From DASZBX01 sp035943635 (lineage in GTDB: Bacteria; Actinomycetota; Actinomycetes; Streptomycetales; Catenulisporaceae): DNA of 64,000 nucleotides. The stretch lies in contig DASZBX010000043.1 of assembly GCA_035943635.1 (NCBI GenBank), forward strand, positions 1 to 64,000, given 5' to 3'. Shown piece after piece: positions 42,989 through 52,414 of the stretch. Made by a program: the position numbers and the translations under genes. How positions within the stretch are numbered: position 1 is the stretch's first letter; each line of letters opens with the position of its first letter. The notes beneath the pieces were generated by a model. That model saw only the letters and a list, made by a program, of their open reading frames with translations, did not search any database and was not told the DNA's origin.

Positions 42989-42994
42989 AGGGTA
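42989..42994 (-). promoter_or_regulatory. -10 box for leaderless thiL mRNA
   Basis: TACCCT reads 42994 to 42989 on the minus strand, 6 nt before the GTG start codon. The -35 region is weak. Confidence 0.42.
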
Positions 42995-43122
42995 AGGCAC
43001 TCTCCCGATGGAATCTGTCCGTAACCACTTGCGCGCCGCAGGCACCCGAACGGTAACGTTTCGTCATTACATAGTTCGAACGGACTACTCCCCATAGCCC
43101 ATATGAGCTGGGAAGGACTGCT

Positions 43123-43359
43123 GTGGTTTATGCCTACATCCTCGTCCAAACGGAAGTCGGGCGGGCCGCCACGGTGGCCCAGCAGATTTCCGGAATCCAC
43201 GGGGTCACCGTCGCCGAGGACGTCACCGGCCCCTACGACGTGATCGTGCGCACCGAGGCCGAGACGATGGACGACCTCGGCCGGCTGGTGGTCGCCAAGA
43301 TCCAGACGATCGAGGGGATCACCCGAACACTGACCTGCCCCGTCGTGCGGCTCAGCTGA
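43123..43359 (+). CDS. Lrp/AsnC ligand-binding (RAM) domain protein
   Basis: This 78-residue protein is a stand-alone Lrp/AsnC ligand-binding domain ('VYAYILVQTEVGRAATVAQQISGIHGV', 'GPYDVIVRTEAETMDDLGRLVVAKIQTIEGI') with no helix-turn-helix. Such proteins form dimers or larger rings and may sense amino acids or modulate full-length Lrp proteins. It starts at a GTG with AAGGA upstream. The same solo protein near thiL and rpmB occurs in other actinomycetes as I recall. Confidence 0.87.
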   Translation: MVYAYILVQTEVGRAATVAQQISGIHGVTVAEDVTGPYDVIVRTEAETMDDLGRLVVAKIQTIEGITRTLTCPVVRLS

Positions 43360-43369
43360 GCGCAGCCGC

Positions 43370-43375
43370 TACAGT
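43370..43375 (+). promoter_or_regulatory. -10 box for leaderless DUF3515 mRNA
   Basis: TACAGT at 43370-43375 is followed by 7 nt and the GTG at 43383. There is no Shine-Dalgarno site, so an mRNA starting on the GTG is likely, besides any read-through from the Lrp-like gene 10 bp upstream of the box. Confidence 0.45.
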
Positions 43376-43382
43376 TTCCCGG

Positions 43383-43949
43383 GTGAAGCTCCCCCACGGC
43401 AGGACGGTGCCGGCGGCGGGCGCGGCCGGTGCGGCCGGGCTGGCCGGCCTCGCGGTCTGGGCCCTGTTCGGCAGCGCCAGCGCGGTCGCGGTCTCCGTGC
43501 CCGGCCCGGTGCCGAGCGTGGTCGCCGCGGACTGCGCGAAACTCACCAAGGCGCTGCCGCAGTCCCTGCTCGGGCAGCGGCGCACCGGCACGAAGCCGGC
43601 CTCGGCGCAGACCGCGGCCTGGCAGTCCAACGGCTCGAACCTTCCGGCGATCACCCTGCGCTGCGGGGTGCCGGAGCCGACCATGCTGGTCTCCGGGTCG
43701 AAGGACTACGACCCGACCAGCGAAGAGTCCTACATCAACGGCGTGGCGTGGCTGATGCAGCAGACGTCCGACGGTTACCGTTTCACCGCAGCGCAGCGCT
43801 ACATCTTCATCGAGGTCGACGTGCCGTCGGCCTACACGGTCGAGACCATGGCCTTGCCGGGCCTGGCGCAGGCCGTCATCGACTCCGTGCCGCGGGGGGA
43901 CGGAACCCCGGGCCCCGACACGGCGCCGCTTCCGACCCCGGGCCAGTGA
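43383..43949 (+). CDS. DUF3515 exported/membrane-anchored protein
   Basis: The 188-residue protein has an N-terminal hydrophobic segment (about 10-38) acting as a signal or anchor. The DUF3515 domain follows with two Cys ('AADCAKLTKALPQSLLGQ' and 'AITLRCGVPEPTML') likely to form a disulfide outside the cell, and 'SYINGVAWLMQQTSDGYRFT'. The function of the family is unknown. It lies 23 bp after the Lrp-like gene, near thiL and rpmB. Confidence 0.85.
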   Translation: MKLPHGRTVPAAGAAGAAGLAGLAVWALFGSASAVAVSVPGPVPSVVAADCAKLTKALPQSLLGQRRTGTKPASAQTAAWQSNGSNLPAITLRCGVPEPTMLVSGSKDYDPTSEESYINGVAWLMQQTSDGYRFTAAQRYIFIEVDVPSAYTVETMALPGLAQAVIDSVPRGDGTPGPDTAPLPTPGQ

Positions 43950-44058
43950 CCGGGGCCAGTAACCGGGGCCACCCGGCCGGGCACCGGCCCGACCGCGGAC
44001 AATCCAGCGGCCCGGCCGACGCCGGTGTGAGATGATTTCCCCGACTACCAGTCAAATG

Positions 44059-44102
44059 CCATGGCCGGTGCCCGAGTCTTCGGACGACGGCGCCGGCCAT
44101 GG
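44059..44102. terminator. Terminator between DUF3515 and the FolC-like gene
   Basis: 44059-44072 pairs with 44089-44102 over 14 bp (one G-T pair) with a 16-nt loop. It is followed on the plus strand by GGCTTTT, and on the minus strand by GCATTTG. It can serve both convergent genes. Confidence 0.75.
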
Positions 44103-44131
44103 GGCTTTTCCGGGCGGTCAGGCGCGGAGAA

Positions 44132-45409
44132 TCAGGCGCGGAAGAGCTGCTCGGCGTCGATGTCCAGCCGGTTCATCAGCGCGGTCACGAAGCTGACCGT
44201 GCCGACCGCCAGGACGTCCCCGCGCAGCAGGTCCTCCGGCAGCGCGTCCTCGGCGATCCACTGCCACGGCCAGCGGGACCGGTCCGGATACACCAGGTGC
44301 CCGCGCCGCAGTTCGACGAAGTACCGGGGGCAGTCCAGGCCGCGCAGTTCGTCCAGGAAACCGTCGAAGTCCTTCGCGGCCGGGAGCGAGACGAGCACCC
44401 GGTCCGGCGACCGGCCGAAGGCCCGCGCGGCGAACCCGCGGGCGACGGCGAGTCCGACTCCTGACACGGCCGTGTCCAGCACCAGCCTCAGCCTGCTGTC
44501 TCCCGCGCCGAACTCATGGGTGGACAGGCGCCCCGGGTAACGCACGGTTCTGAGTACCTCGGCGAGCCGCCCCTCGGACGGACGGTCCCGGCCGGTCACC
44601 GCGAGCAGTTCGCAGCCGGCCCGGATCCCGGCGAGGGCGTTGGCCGCGCCGAATCCGGGCGGAAGCAAGGACGCTGTCTCACCGCGGGCCCGGGAGGGGT
44701 CCACGGACACGGTCTCGGCCGCGTGGGCGAGCGAGACCCGTCGTACCTCGGCCGTCGCCTCAGGGCCCTGTGCCACGGTCACCACGGCCCTCGTGCGGTC
44801 GGTGACCACGCCGAGTTTGTCCCGCGCGACGTCGGCGACCGTCGGGCCGAGCAGATCGAGGTGTTCGCCGAAGACGGCGCCGAGCGCCACCACGTCGGGG
44901 GCGAACAGCGACAGTTCGTCGCTCGCTCCCCCGATGCCCGCCTCCAGGACGAGCGCGGTGCAGCCGGCCTCGGCCAGCGCGTGCGCCCCGGCGAGGGTGA
45001 ACGTGCCGGTCGGCGAGAGGTAGCCGCCGTCCGGGCCGATCGGCGGCAGCCGCCGCCCGGCCGCCCGGACCGTCTCCAGCAGGTCGCGGTAGCCGGCCGG
45101 CGCCAGGGCCCGGCCGTCGATCCGGATCCGGTCCCGGTTGGACAGCACGCCGGGGCTCGTCACCGTGCCGACCCGGTGTCCGGCGGCGGCCAGCGCGGCG
45201 GAGGCGTAGAGCGCGATCGTGCCCTTGCCCTTGGACCCGACCACGCCGACCAGCGGCAGCTGCCCGGGGCCGCGCAATGCGAGCCCGAGTTCGGCGGCGA
45301 ACAGCCGGGCCCGGGGCAGCGAGCGGCGCGCGGTGGCCCGGTGCCGGCGCCACTCGTCGAAGACGGTCTCTTCTTCGAGGTGGGCGATCTGCCCGGCGTC
45401 GGCCTCCAT
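44132..45409 (-). CDS. FolC-like Mur ligase family protein
   Basis: This 425-residue Mur-ligase-fold protein resembles folylpolyglutamate synthase but differs from the canonical FolC encoded at 30.8 kb. The P-loop is 'VVGSKGKGTIALYASA', with 'SPGVLSNRDRIRIDGR', 'LEAGIGGASDELSLFAPDVVALGAV' and 'GPTVADVARDKLGVV' following. Glycine and lysine of the P-loop are kept, but the canonical T-N of 'GTNGK' is S-K. I infer an ATP-dependent ligase of unknown substrate. The ATG at 45409 lies 26 bp after purU, so they are likely co-transcribed, which hints at a folate/one-carbon connection. Confidence 0.72.
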   Translation of the reverse strand: MEADAGQIAHLEEETVFDEWRRHRATARRSLPRARLFAAELGLALRGPGQLPLVGVVGSKGKGTIALYASAALAAAGHRVGTVTSPGVLSNRDRIRIDGRALAPAGYRDLLETVRAAGRRLPPIGPDGGYLSPTGTFTLAGAHALAEAGCTALVLEAGIGGASDELSLFAPDVVALGAVFGEHLDLLGPTVADVARDKLGVVTDRTRAVVTVAQGPEATAEVRRVSLAHAAETVSVDPSRARGETASLLPPGFGAANALAGIRAGCELLAVTGRDRPSEGRLAEVLRTVRYPGRLSTHEFGAGDSRLRLVLDTAVSGVGLAVARGFAARAFGRSPDRVLVSLPAAKDFDGFLDELRGLDCPRYFVELRRGHLVYPDRSRWPWQWIAEDALPEDLLRGDVLAVGTVSFVTALMNRLDIDAEQLFRA

Positions 45410-45435
45410 CTGCGTTCGGCTCCGTCCGGCCCGGC

Positions 45436-46287
45436 TCAGCGGAAGACGACGGTGCGCACGCCGTTGAGCAGCACCCGGTGTTCGGTGTGCCACTTCACGG
45501 CCCGGGCCAGCACCTGGCACTCCACGTCGCGGCCGACCGCGGCCAGCTGGTTCGGGCCGAGCGAGTGCTCGACCCGGGCGACGTCCTGCTCGATGATCGG
45601 GCCCTCGTCCAGGTCGGCGGTCACGTAGTGCGCGGTGGCCCCGATCAGCTTGACCCCGCGCGCGTAGGCCTGGCTGTAGGGCATCGCGCCGCGGAAGCTC
45701 GGCAGGAACGAGTGGTGGATGTTGATGACGTTCCCGGCCAGCCGTTCGCACACGTTCGCGGACAGGATCTGCATGTAGCGCGCCAGGACCACGAGTTCGA
45801 TGTCGTATCCGGTGATCAGGTCGAGCAGTTCCTGCTCCTGCGCGTCCTTGTTCTGCGGGTCGACCGGCAGGTAGTGGAACGGGAGCCCGTAGGAGTGGGC
45901 CAGTTCGGCGAACTCCTTGTGGTTGGACACGATCGCCGGGATGTGGATCGGCAGGGTGCCGGTGCGGTAGCGGAACAGCAGGTCATTGAGACAGTGCCCG
46001 GACTTGCTGACCAGCATCAGGGTACGCATCCGCTCGTCCCGGTCGTGGATCTTCCAGGCCATCGCGAACCGCTGCCCGACGTCCTCGAAACTGGCCTTGA
46101 TCGACGTCAGGGTGGTCCCGGCGCCGAGCCCGGAGAAGTGCACCCGCATGAAGAACGTGCCGGTGTCCCGGTCGAGGAACTGCTGCGAGTCCTCGATGTT
46201 GCACTCGGCGTCCAGCAGGAAGGTGGCCACCGAGTGCACGATCCCCGGGCGGTCGGGGCAGGCCAGCGTCAGCACGAACTCGGACAT
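45436..46287 (-). CDS. purU: Formyltetrahydrofolate deformylase
   Basis: PurU releases formate from 10-formyl-THF, balancing one-carbon pools and feeding PurT. The 283-residue protein has an N-terminal ACT domain ('FVLTLACPDRPGIVHSVATFLLDAECNIEDSQQF') and a formyltransferase domain with 'IPAIVSNHKEF', 'LARYMQILSANVCERL', the catalytic 'INIHHSFLPSFRGAMPY' and 'GATAHYVTADLDEGPIIEQD'. The ATG at 46287 with GAGGA upstream was preferred over an in-frame ATG 12 bp earlier. It heads a two-gene unit with the FolC-like ligase. Confidence 0.95.
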   Translation of the reverse strand: MSEFVLTLACPDRPGIVHSVATFLLDAECNIEDSQQFLDRDTGTFFMRVHFSGLGAGTTLTSIKASFEDVGQRFAMAWKIHDRDERMRTLMLVSKSGHCLNDLLFRYRTGTLPIHIPAIVSNHKEFAELAHSYGLPFHYLPVDPQNKDAQEQELLDLITGYDIELVVLARYMQILSANVCERLAGNVINIHHSFLPSFRGAMPYSQAYARGVKLIGATAHYVTADLDEGPIIEQDVARVEHSLGPNQLAAVGRDVECQVLARAVKWHTEHRVLLNGVRTVVFR

Positions 46288-46444
46288 CGTGTTCCTCATC
46301 CTTTGCGGTTGTCTTCTGCTCACGCGGCCGCCGCCCGGCCGGCCCCGGCGCCGGGGCGCGCGGACCGGCCCGGTCCGCGGACGCGGTCGGGCCGGATCGG
46401 ACGCGGCGCGTGAATCACCTCAGCGCAAACTACCCCACCGCGGC

Positions 46445-47578
<1,134 letters not shown>

Positions 47579-47588
47579 AGTCCGCCAA

Positions 47589-47594
47589 ACTCTA
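47589..47594 (-). promoter_or_regulatory. -10 box of ddl
   Basis: TAGAGT reads 47594 to 47589 on the minus strand, 10 nt before the ddl ATG, giving a very short leader. The -35 region is unclear. Confidence 0.4.
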
Positions 47595-47756
47595 CCGTGT
47601 ACGGGTGTTCTGATTGTTTCGCCGCGGCGCGATCCGTGCCTTATGGCCCAATGGCGCCCACATGGCACATTGTCGGGCGGTTGGGAACCGGCGGGCGGTC
47701 CGGGACGCGGCCGCCGGGTGCCCGGGTGGCCGCGCCGGGCATGATCCGGACGGGCG

Positions 47757-47855
47757 CTAGACGAGTTGTTCCGAATTCTGGCGCGGCGAAACAGCTGATC
47801 GGCGCGCTTACCAGCAACTCGGCTCAGGCGCCAGAATCCGGAACAACTCGTCTAG
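47757..47855. mobile_element. 99-bp MITE-like inverted-repeat element at the gpsA 3' end
   Basis: The left arm 47757-47784 and right arm 47828-47855 are 28-bp inverted repeats with one mismatch, separated by 43 bp, and both ends read CTAG. The gpsA stop codon TAG (47854-47852 on the minus strand) lies inside the right arm. The size, TA-containing ends and lack of coding resemble a Tc1/IS630-type miniature element with TA target duplication. An alternative is an unusually long-loop terminator for gpsA. No second copy was seen in the window. Confidence 0.5.
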
Positions 47856-48856
47856 TAAAGGTCCTCGGCCTTGGCGGCCCGGGACATCAGCGCGGCCAGC
47901 ATCTCCCGGGGCGAACGGCCGCCGTGCACGACCGCGACCACGACTTCGACGATCGGCATGTCGACGCCGTGGCGCCGGGCCAGGTCCAGGATCGAGGCGC
48001 AGGACTTGACGCCCTCGGTGGTCTGGCGCACCTCGGCCTCGGCCTCGGCCACCGAGTGGCCCTGGCCGAGCAGTTCGCCGAACCGGTGGTTGCGGGAGAG
48101 CGGCGAGGCGCAGGTGGCGACCAGGTCGCCGAGCCCGGCCAGCCCGGCGAAGGTGTACGGGTCGGCGCCGAGGGCGACCCCGAGCCGGGCCGTCTCGGCC
48201 AGCCCGCGGGTGACCAGGGTGGCCTTGGAGTTGTCGCCCAGGCCCATCCCGTCGGCGATCCCGGCGGCCAGCCCGATCACGTTCTTCACCGCGCCGCCGA
48301 GCTCGCAGCCGACCACGTCGGTGTTGGTGTACGGGCGGAACGAGCGGCTGTGGCAGGCCTGCTGCAGCCGCCGGGCCACCGCCTCGTCGGTGCAGGCGAC
48401 CACGGCCGCGGCCGGGTGCCGGACCGCGATCTCGTGCGCCAGGTTCGGCCCGGAGACCACCGCGATCCGTTCCGGCCCGGCGCCGGTGACCTCGGCGATC
48501 ACCTCGGTCATGCGCATCGCGGTGCCGAGTTCGACGCCCTTCATCAGGGAGACGAACACGGCGTCCGGGCGGGCCAGCGGGGTCCAGCCGGGCAGGTTCT
48601 CGCGCAGGGTCTGCGAGGGCACGGCCAGCACGACGAAGTCCGCGCCGGCCAGGGCCTCGGCCGGGTCGGTGGTCGCGGTCAGGCCGTCCGGCAGGGTGAT
48701 CCCGGGCAGGTAGTCCGGGTTCTCGCGTCGGGTGTTGATCGCCTCGGCCAGCTCGGGCCGACGGCCGCAGAGCGAGACCTCGGTGCCCGCGTCGGCCAGG
48801 ACCAGGCCGAACGCGGTGCCCCAGTTGCCGGTGCCGAAGACCGCGGCCCGGGTCAC
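47852..48856 (-). CDS. gpsA: NAD(P)-dependent glycerol-3-phosphate dehydrogenase
   Basis: GpsA supplies sn-glycerol-3-phosphate for phospholipids. The 334-residue protein has the Rossmann motif 'AAVFGTGNWGTAFGLVLADAG', 'VSLMKGVELGT', 'VVSGPNLAHEIAVRHPAA', the catalytic Lys in 'GAVKNVIGLAAGIADGMGLGDNSKA' and 'DLVATCASPLSRNHRFG'. The start GTG overlaps the plsC stop by 4 bp, coupling two successive steps of glycerolipid synthesis. Its stop codon lies within an inverted-repeat element. Confidence 0.95.
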   Translation of the reverse strand: MTRAAVFGTGNWGTAFGLVLADAGTEVSLCGRRPELAEAINTRRENPDYLPGITLPDGLTATTDPAEALAGADFVVLAVPSQTLRENLPGWTPLARPDAVFVSLMKGVELGTAMRMTEVIAEVTGAGPERIAVVSGPNLAHEIAVRHPAAAVVACTDEAVARRLQQACHSRSFRPYTNTDVVGCELGGAVKNVIGLAAGIADGMGLGDNSKATLVTRGLAETARLGVALGADPYTFAGLAGLGDLVATCASPLSRNHRFGELLGQGHSVAEAEAEVRQTTEGVKSCASILDLARRHGVDMPIVEVVVAVVHGGRSPREMLAALMSRAAKAEDLY

Positions 48857-51141
48857 GGCCGGCCCGCCTCGGCCTCGGCCCCGGCGGCCGGAGCCGGGAG
48901 GGTCGAGGACGCGGCGGGCTCGGACGGGGACGGTTCGGCGGCGGGGGCGGGGGTCGTGGCCTGGGCAGCGGCGGACTTGGCGGTTCTGGGGGTGGTCGTC
49001 TTGGCGGTGGTGGACTTGGCTGCCGTGGTCTTGGCGGGAGTGGTCTTGGCGGCTGTGGGCTTCGCCGCGGTCGTCTTCGCGGGAGTGGTCTTGGCCTCGG
49101 TGGTCTTGGCCGCGCGCTTGGCCGGGGCCTTCTTCGCCGCGGCGGGCGCGACGGCTTCGGCCGGGTCGACGGTGTCCGTGATGTCCGCGCTGGCAAGGGT
49201 GTCGGCGCTGGTTTCCGCGCTGTCGACGGCCGGTGTTTCGACAGCCGGCGTTTCGACGACCGGTGTTTCGACAACCGGGCTCTCGACGGCCGGAGTCTCG
49301 ACGACGGTTTCCGGCACGACCTCGGTCACGGCCTCGGCAGCAGGCGCGGCAGATGCGGCAGTCTTGGCAGCCCGCGGCGCACGCTTGGCAGCGGTCTTCT
49401 TCACCGGCGCAGGCGCGGCGGCCTGCTCGGCGAAGGATTCCGCGGCTTCGACGGCTTCAGCGGCTTGCGCAGCAGCGGCTTGCGCAGCAGGGGCCTCGGC
49501 GGCAGCATCGACGGTGGCCACAGGTGCGGCGACCTTGGCAGCCCGGGGAGCACGCTTGGCCGGGGCCTTCTTGGCCGGCGCAGGCGCGGGAACCTCAGCG
49601 GCGAGGACTTCGGCAGACTCAGCAGGCGCGGCGGATCCGTCGGACTCAACGACCGTGGTCCCGACGACTTCCTCAACCGGCGCAAAGGCCTCGGCGACGA
49701 GAGCCTCGGCAACCTCGGCAGGCGCGGCAGGTTCGACGGACTCGACGGACTCGACGACCGTAGCCTCAACGGCATCCTCACCCAGCGCGGGCTCTGGCGC
49801 GGCCGAAGCCTCGGCGAGCAGAGCGGTCAGCGCAAGGTCGTTCGCGGAATCGGCGCCAGCGCCAGCCTCGGTAACTTCATCGACTTCGGCGGCCTCGGAA
49901 GTCGGGGCCTCGTCAGCGCTCTCAGCCGCAGCAGGCTCTTCGACCAAGAATTCGGCGCTCGGCTCCGAGTCGGCTTCGTTGGCGCTCTCGTCCGCGAGGA
50001 TCTCGGCGAGTAGTTCGGCTTCGGCCGGCGAAGGCTCCGCGCCGACTTCAGCGCCGGACTGCTCCTCGTCCGCCTCGGAAACTTCTGCGACCGCCTCGGC
50101 GGCAAACGACTCCTCGGCGACCTCGGCCGAGTCCACAACCTCAGGAACCTCGGCGACGACAAAACTCACCGGCACTTCGGCGGCCAATTCGGCGGAGGCA
50201 TCTTCGTCATCGATCGCCTCGGCATCGGCCTCGGCGGCCGACTGCTCCCCCTGCGCGGCCTCGTCCTCTTCGACGATCTGCACCGAGTTGACCACCCCGG
50301 GCGCCTCGCCATCCGTCTCAGCGTCCGTCTCGACATCCGCCTCGAACTCGCCCGCAACCTCACCAGACACAGTCACGGTCTCAGCGATCGAAGCCGCCTC
50401 CACGATCGACGCCGGGGCCCTGACCTCGACCGCAGGCTTCTCATCCGGCCGGAACCGGATCGCCGGGGCTTGCTCCCCGCGGATCTCGACCAGCAGCTCG
50501 GTGATCCGGTCCATGATCAGATCGGTGCCGCGGGCCAGGGCGTCCTTCGTGGCCGCGGCGCCGACCAGGGCGCGCAGGTCGATCGGTTCGCCCGCGGTGA
50601 CCTTCAGGGTCTTGCGCGGGAAGAACTTGGGCGTCTTGGAGTAGGAGGCGAAGACCTCCTGGGCGCCCCACTGGGCGATCGGCAGCACCGGGGCGCCGGT
50701 GCGCAGGGCGATCCGGGCCGCGCCGGTCTTGCCCTCCATCGGCCACAGGCCGGGGTCCTTGGTCATCGTGCCCTCGGGGTACACGATGATCACCTCGCCG
50801 CGCTCCACCGCGGCCACCGCGTCCCGGAAGGCCAGGGCGGCGTCGCGCGAGTCGCGGTAGACCGGGATCTGGCCGGCCGAGCGGAACAGCTTGCCCAGCA
50901 GGGGCTGCTTGAACACCCCGGCCTTGGCCAGGAAGCGCGGGGTGCGGTGCCCGGCGGCGACCAGGTAGTGGCCGAGCGACATCGGGTCGAAGAAGGAGTA
51001 GTGATTGGCGACCACGATCACCCCGCCCTGCTGCGGCACGTGTTCGCGGCCGCGCCAGTCCCGCTTGCACAGAACCGTCAGCAACGGGCGCAGGAGGACG
51101 GCGATGAAGGTGAACGCGGGTCCGGGCTTCGGGCGGGCCAC
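48853..51141 (-). CDS. PlsC-type 1-acylglycerol-3-phosphate acyltransferase with acidic and histone-like tail
   Basis: Residues 1-235 are a complete PlsC acyltransferase with the H-x4-D motif in 'VANHYSFFDPMSLGH' (His 47, Asp 52), 'YPEGTMTKDP' (122-130) and an N-terminal hydrophobic stretch; it acylates lysophosphatidate at the membrane. The protein then runs on to 762 residues. Residues about 240-530 are Ala/Glu/Asp/Ser-rich and strongly acidic. After about 535, three Lys/Ala/Pro/Thr-rich blocks ('APAKKAPAKRAPRAAK', 'APVKKTAAKRAPRAAK', then repeated A-K-T-T-x-A-K to the end) resemble the histone-H1-like tail of actinomycete HU proteins. The GTG start at 51141 has GGAAGGA upstream. No stop or frame change interrupts the tail. 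Confidence 0.88.
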   Translation of the reverse strand: MARPKPGPAFTFIAVLLRPLLTVLCKRDWRGREHVPQQGGVIVVANHYSFFDPMSLGHYLVAAGHRTPRFLAKAGVFKQPLLGKLFRSAGQIPVYRDSRDAALAFRDAVAAVERGEVIIVYPEGTMTKDPGLWPMEGKTGAARIALRTGAPVLPIAQWGAQEVFASYSKTPKFFPRKTLKVTAGEPIDLRALVGAAATKDALARGTDLIMDRITELLVEIRGEQAPAIRFRPDEKPAVEVRAPASIVEAASIAETVTVSGEVAGEFEADVETDAETDGEAPGVVNSVQIVEEDEAAQGEQSAAEADAEAIDDEDASAELAAEVPVSFVVAEVPEVVDSAEVAEESFAAEAVAEVSEADEEQSGAEVGAEPSPAEAELLAEILADESANEADSEPSAEFLVEEPAAAESADEAPTSEAAEVDEVTEAGAGADSANDLALTALLAEASAAPEPALGEDAVEATVVESVESVEPAAPAEVAEALVAEAFAPVEEVVGTTVVESDGSAAPAESAEVLAAEVPAPAPAKKAPAKRAPRAAKVAAPVATVDAAAEAPAAQAAAAQAAEAVEAAESFAEQAAAPAPVKKTAAKRAPRAAKTAASAAPAAEAVTEVVPETVVETPAVESPVVETPVVETPAVETPAVDSAETSADTLASADITDTVDPAEAVAPAAAKKAPAKRAAKTTEAKTTPAKTTAAKPTAAKTTPAKTTAAKSTTAKTTTPRTAKSAAAQATTPAPAAEPSPSEPAASSTLPAPAAGAEAEAGRP

Positions 51142-51401
51142 TGATGGTCCTTCCAATCGGTACGGGTGACGAGGGCTGCCGGTTGCCCGGCAGGCGGCAC
51201 CAGTCTCCCCCGTACTGCGCTCCAATGCCAAGACCGCCCATGGCCGCCCCTTGACGACACGGCGCTGCCGGTCCCGAGCAGCCGCGAAGGCGGTGTGCGC
51301 ACTGGATCCGGCGGTCGGGGACGCGGCCTGGTCCGGGTACCAGTCTGACGGACCGGCCGGCCCGATCGCGCCCCGGCCCCGGGACATGGCAGGCTGAGCC
51401 C

Positions 51402-52235
51402 GTGTGGTCCGTGATCATCCCCGTCAAACGCCTGCCCGAGGCCAAGTCCCGGCTGGCCCCGCTGCCGCCCGAGCAGCGCGGCGCGCTCGCGCTCGCCTTC
51501 GCCGCCGACGCCCTGGCCGCGGTGCTGGCCGCGCCGCAGGTGCACGCCGCGTACGTCGTCACCGGCGATCCGCGGGTGGGCGGCCGGCTTTCCGCCCTCG
51601 GCGCCCGGCTGGTGCCCGATCCGGGCACCGGTCTGAACGGCGCCTACGCGGCCGGGCTGGCCCGGGCGCGGGCGGACTTCCCAGGCCACCGGGTGCTCGC
51701 GCTGAACGCCGACCTGCCCGCGCTGCGCACCGGCGAACTCGGGGCGTTCCTGGAGTCCGTCGGCCCGGGCCGGGCGGTCGTCCCGGACGTGCCGGGCACC
51801 GGGTCGACCATGCTCGCCGCGGATCCGGACGGGCGGCTGGAACCTCTGTTCGGCCCCGATTCGCGCCGCCGGCACGAGGAATCGGGCGCCGCGGTCCGGC
51901 TGGACGCCGGGCCGTCGCTGCGGCAGGACGTGGACACCGTGCTCGACCTGGCCTCCGCGCTGCGGCTGGGGGTCGGGCGGTACACGGCCAACGCCCTGTC
52001 GGCCGCCGCTTTGGCCTACGCTGATCTCATGCAGGCAACCGTGCGAACTTTCGATCCCGCCACCCGCAGCGGCACCGTGCTCCTGGACGACGGCACCGAG
52101 GTCGCCTACGGCGCCGGGGCCTTCGACGCGGGCGCGTTACGGCTGGCCCGGGTCGGCCAGCGGGTCGCGCTGCGGATCGACGAGTACGGGATAGTCACAG
52201 CCCTGACCCTGGCCACGTTCCCGCTGCCGGAGTGA
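51402..52235 (+). CDS. fbiD: CofC/FbiD-type guanylyltransferase fused to a small beta-rich domain
   Basis: Residues 1-209 are a CofC/FbiD nucleotidyltransferase of coenzyme F420 synthesis ('MWSVIIPVKRLPEAKSRLAPLP', 'VVTGDPRVGGRLSALGARLVPDPGTGLNGAYAAGL', 'LALNADLPAL'), which activates phosphoenolpyruvate or phospholactate with GTP. Without a stop, the frame continues from Met210 ('MQATVRTFDPATRSGTVLLDDGTEVAYGAGAF') through a 68-residue cold-shock-like OB fold domain that I recall as a separate small protein in related genomes. The start is a GTG. It is divergent from plsC. Confidence 0.82.
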   Translation: MWSVIIPVKRLPEAKSRLAPLPPEQRGALALAFAADALAAVLAAPQVHAAYVVTGDPRVGGRLSALGARLVPDPGTGLNGAYAAGLARARADFPGHRVLALNADLPALRTGELGAFLESVGPGRAVVPDVPGTGSTMLAADPDGRLEPLFGPDSRRRHEESGAAVRLDAGPSLRQDVDTVLDLASALRLGVGRYTANALSAAALAYADLMQATVRTFDPATRSGTVLLDDGTEVAYGAGAFDAGALRLARVGQRVALRIDEYGIVTALTLATFPLPE

Positions 52236-52414
52236 CCGGCCGGAGCGCCCGGCGAGGCGGCTGACCGAGCGGCCCGCGCGTGTGCCCGGGCCCCGCGCCG
52301 CGCGAGGGTAGGGCCAGCCCCACCCCGGATCGACCGGCCCACCGGCTGGGGCCGGGCGCGCCCGCACGGCAGGCTGGAAGGCACCAACCCAGTGCCTCGA
52401 CCCACGGAGTCCAC

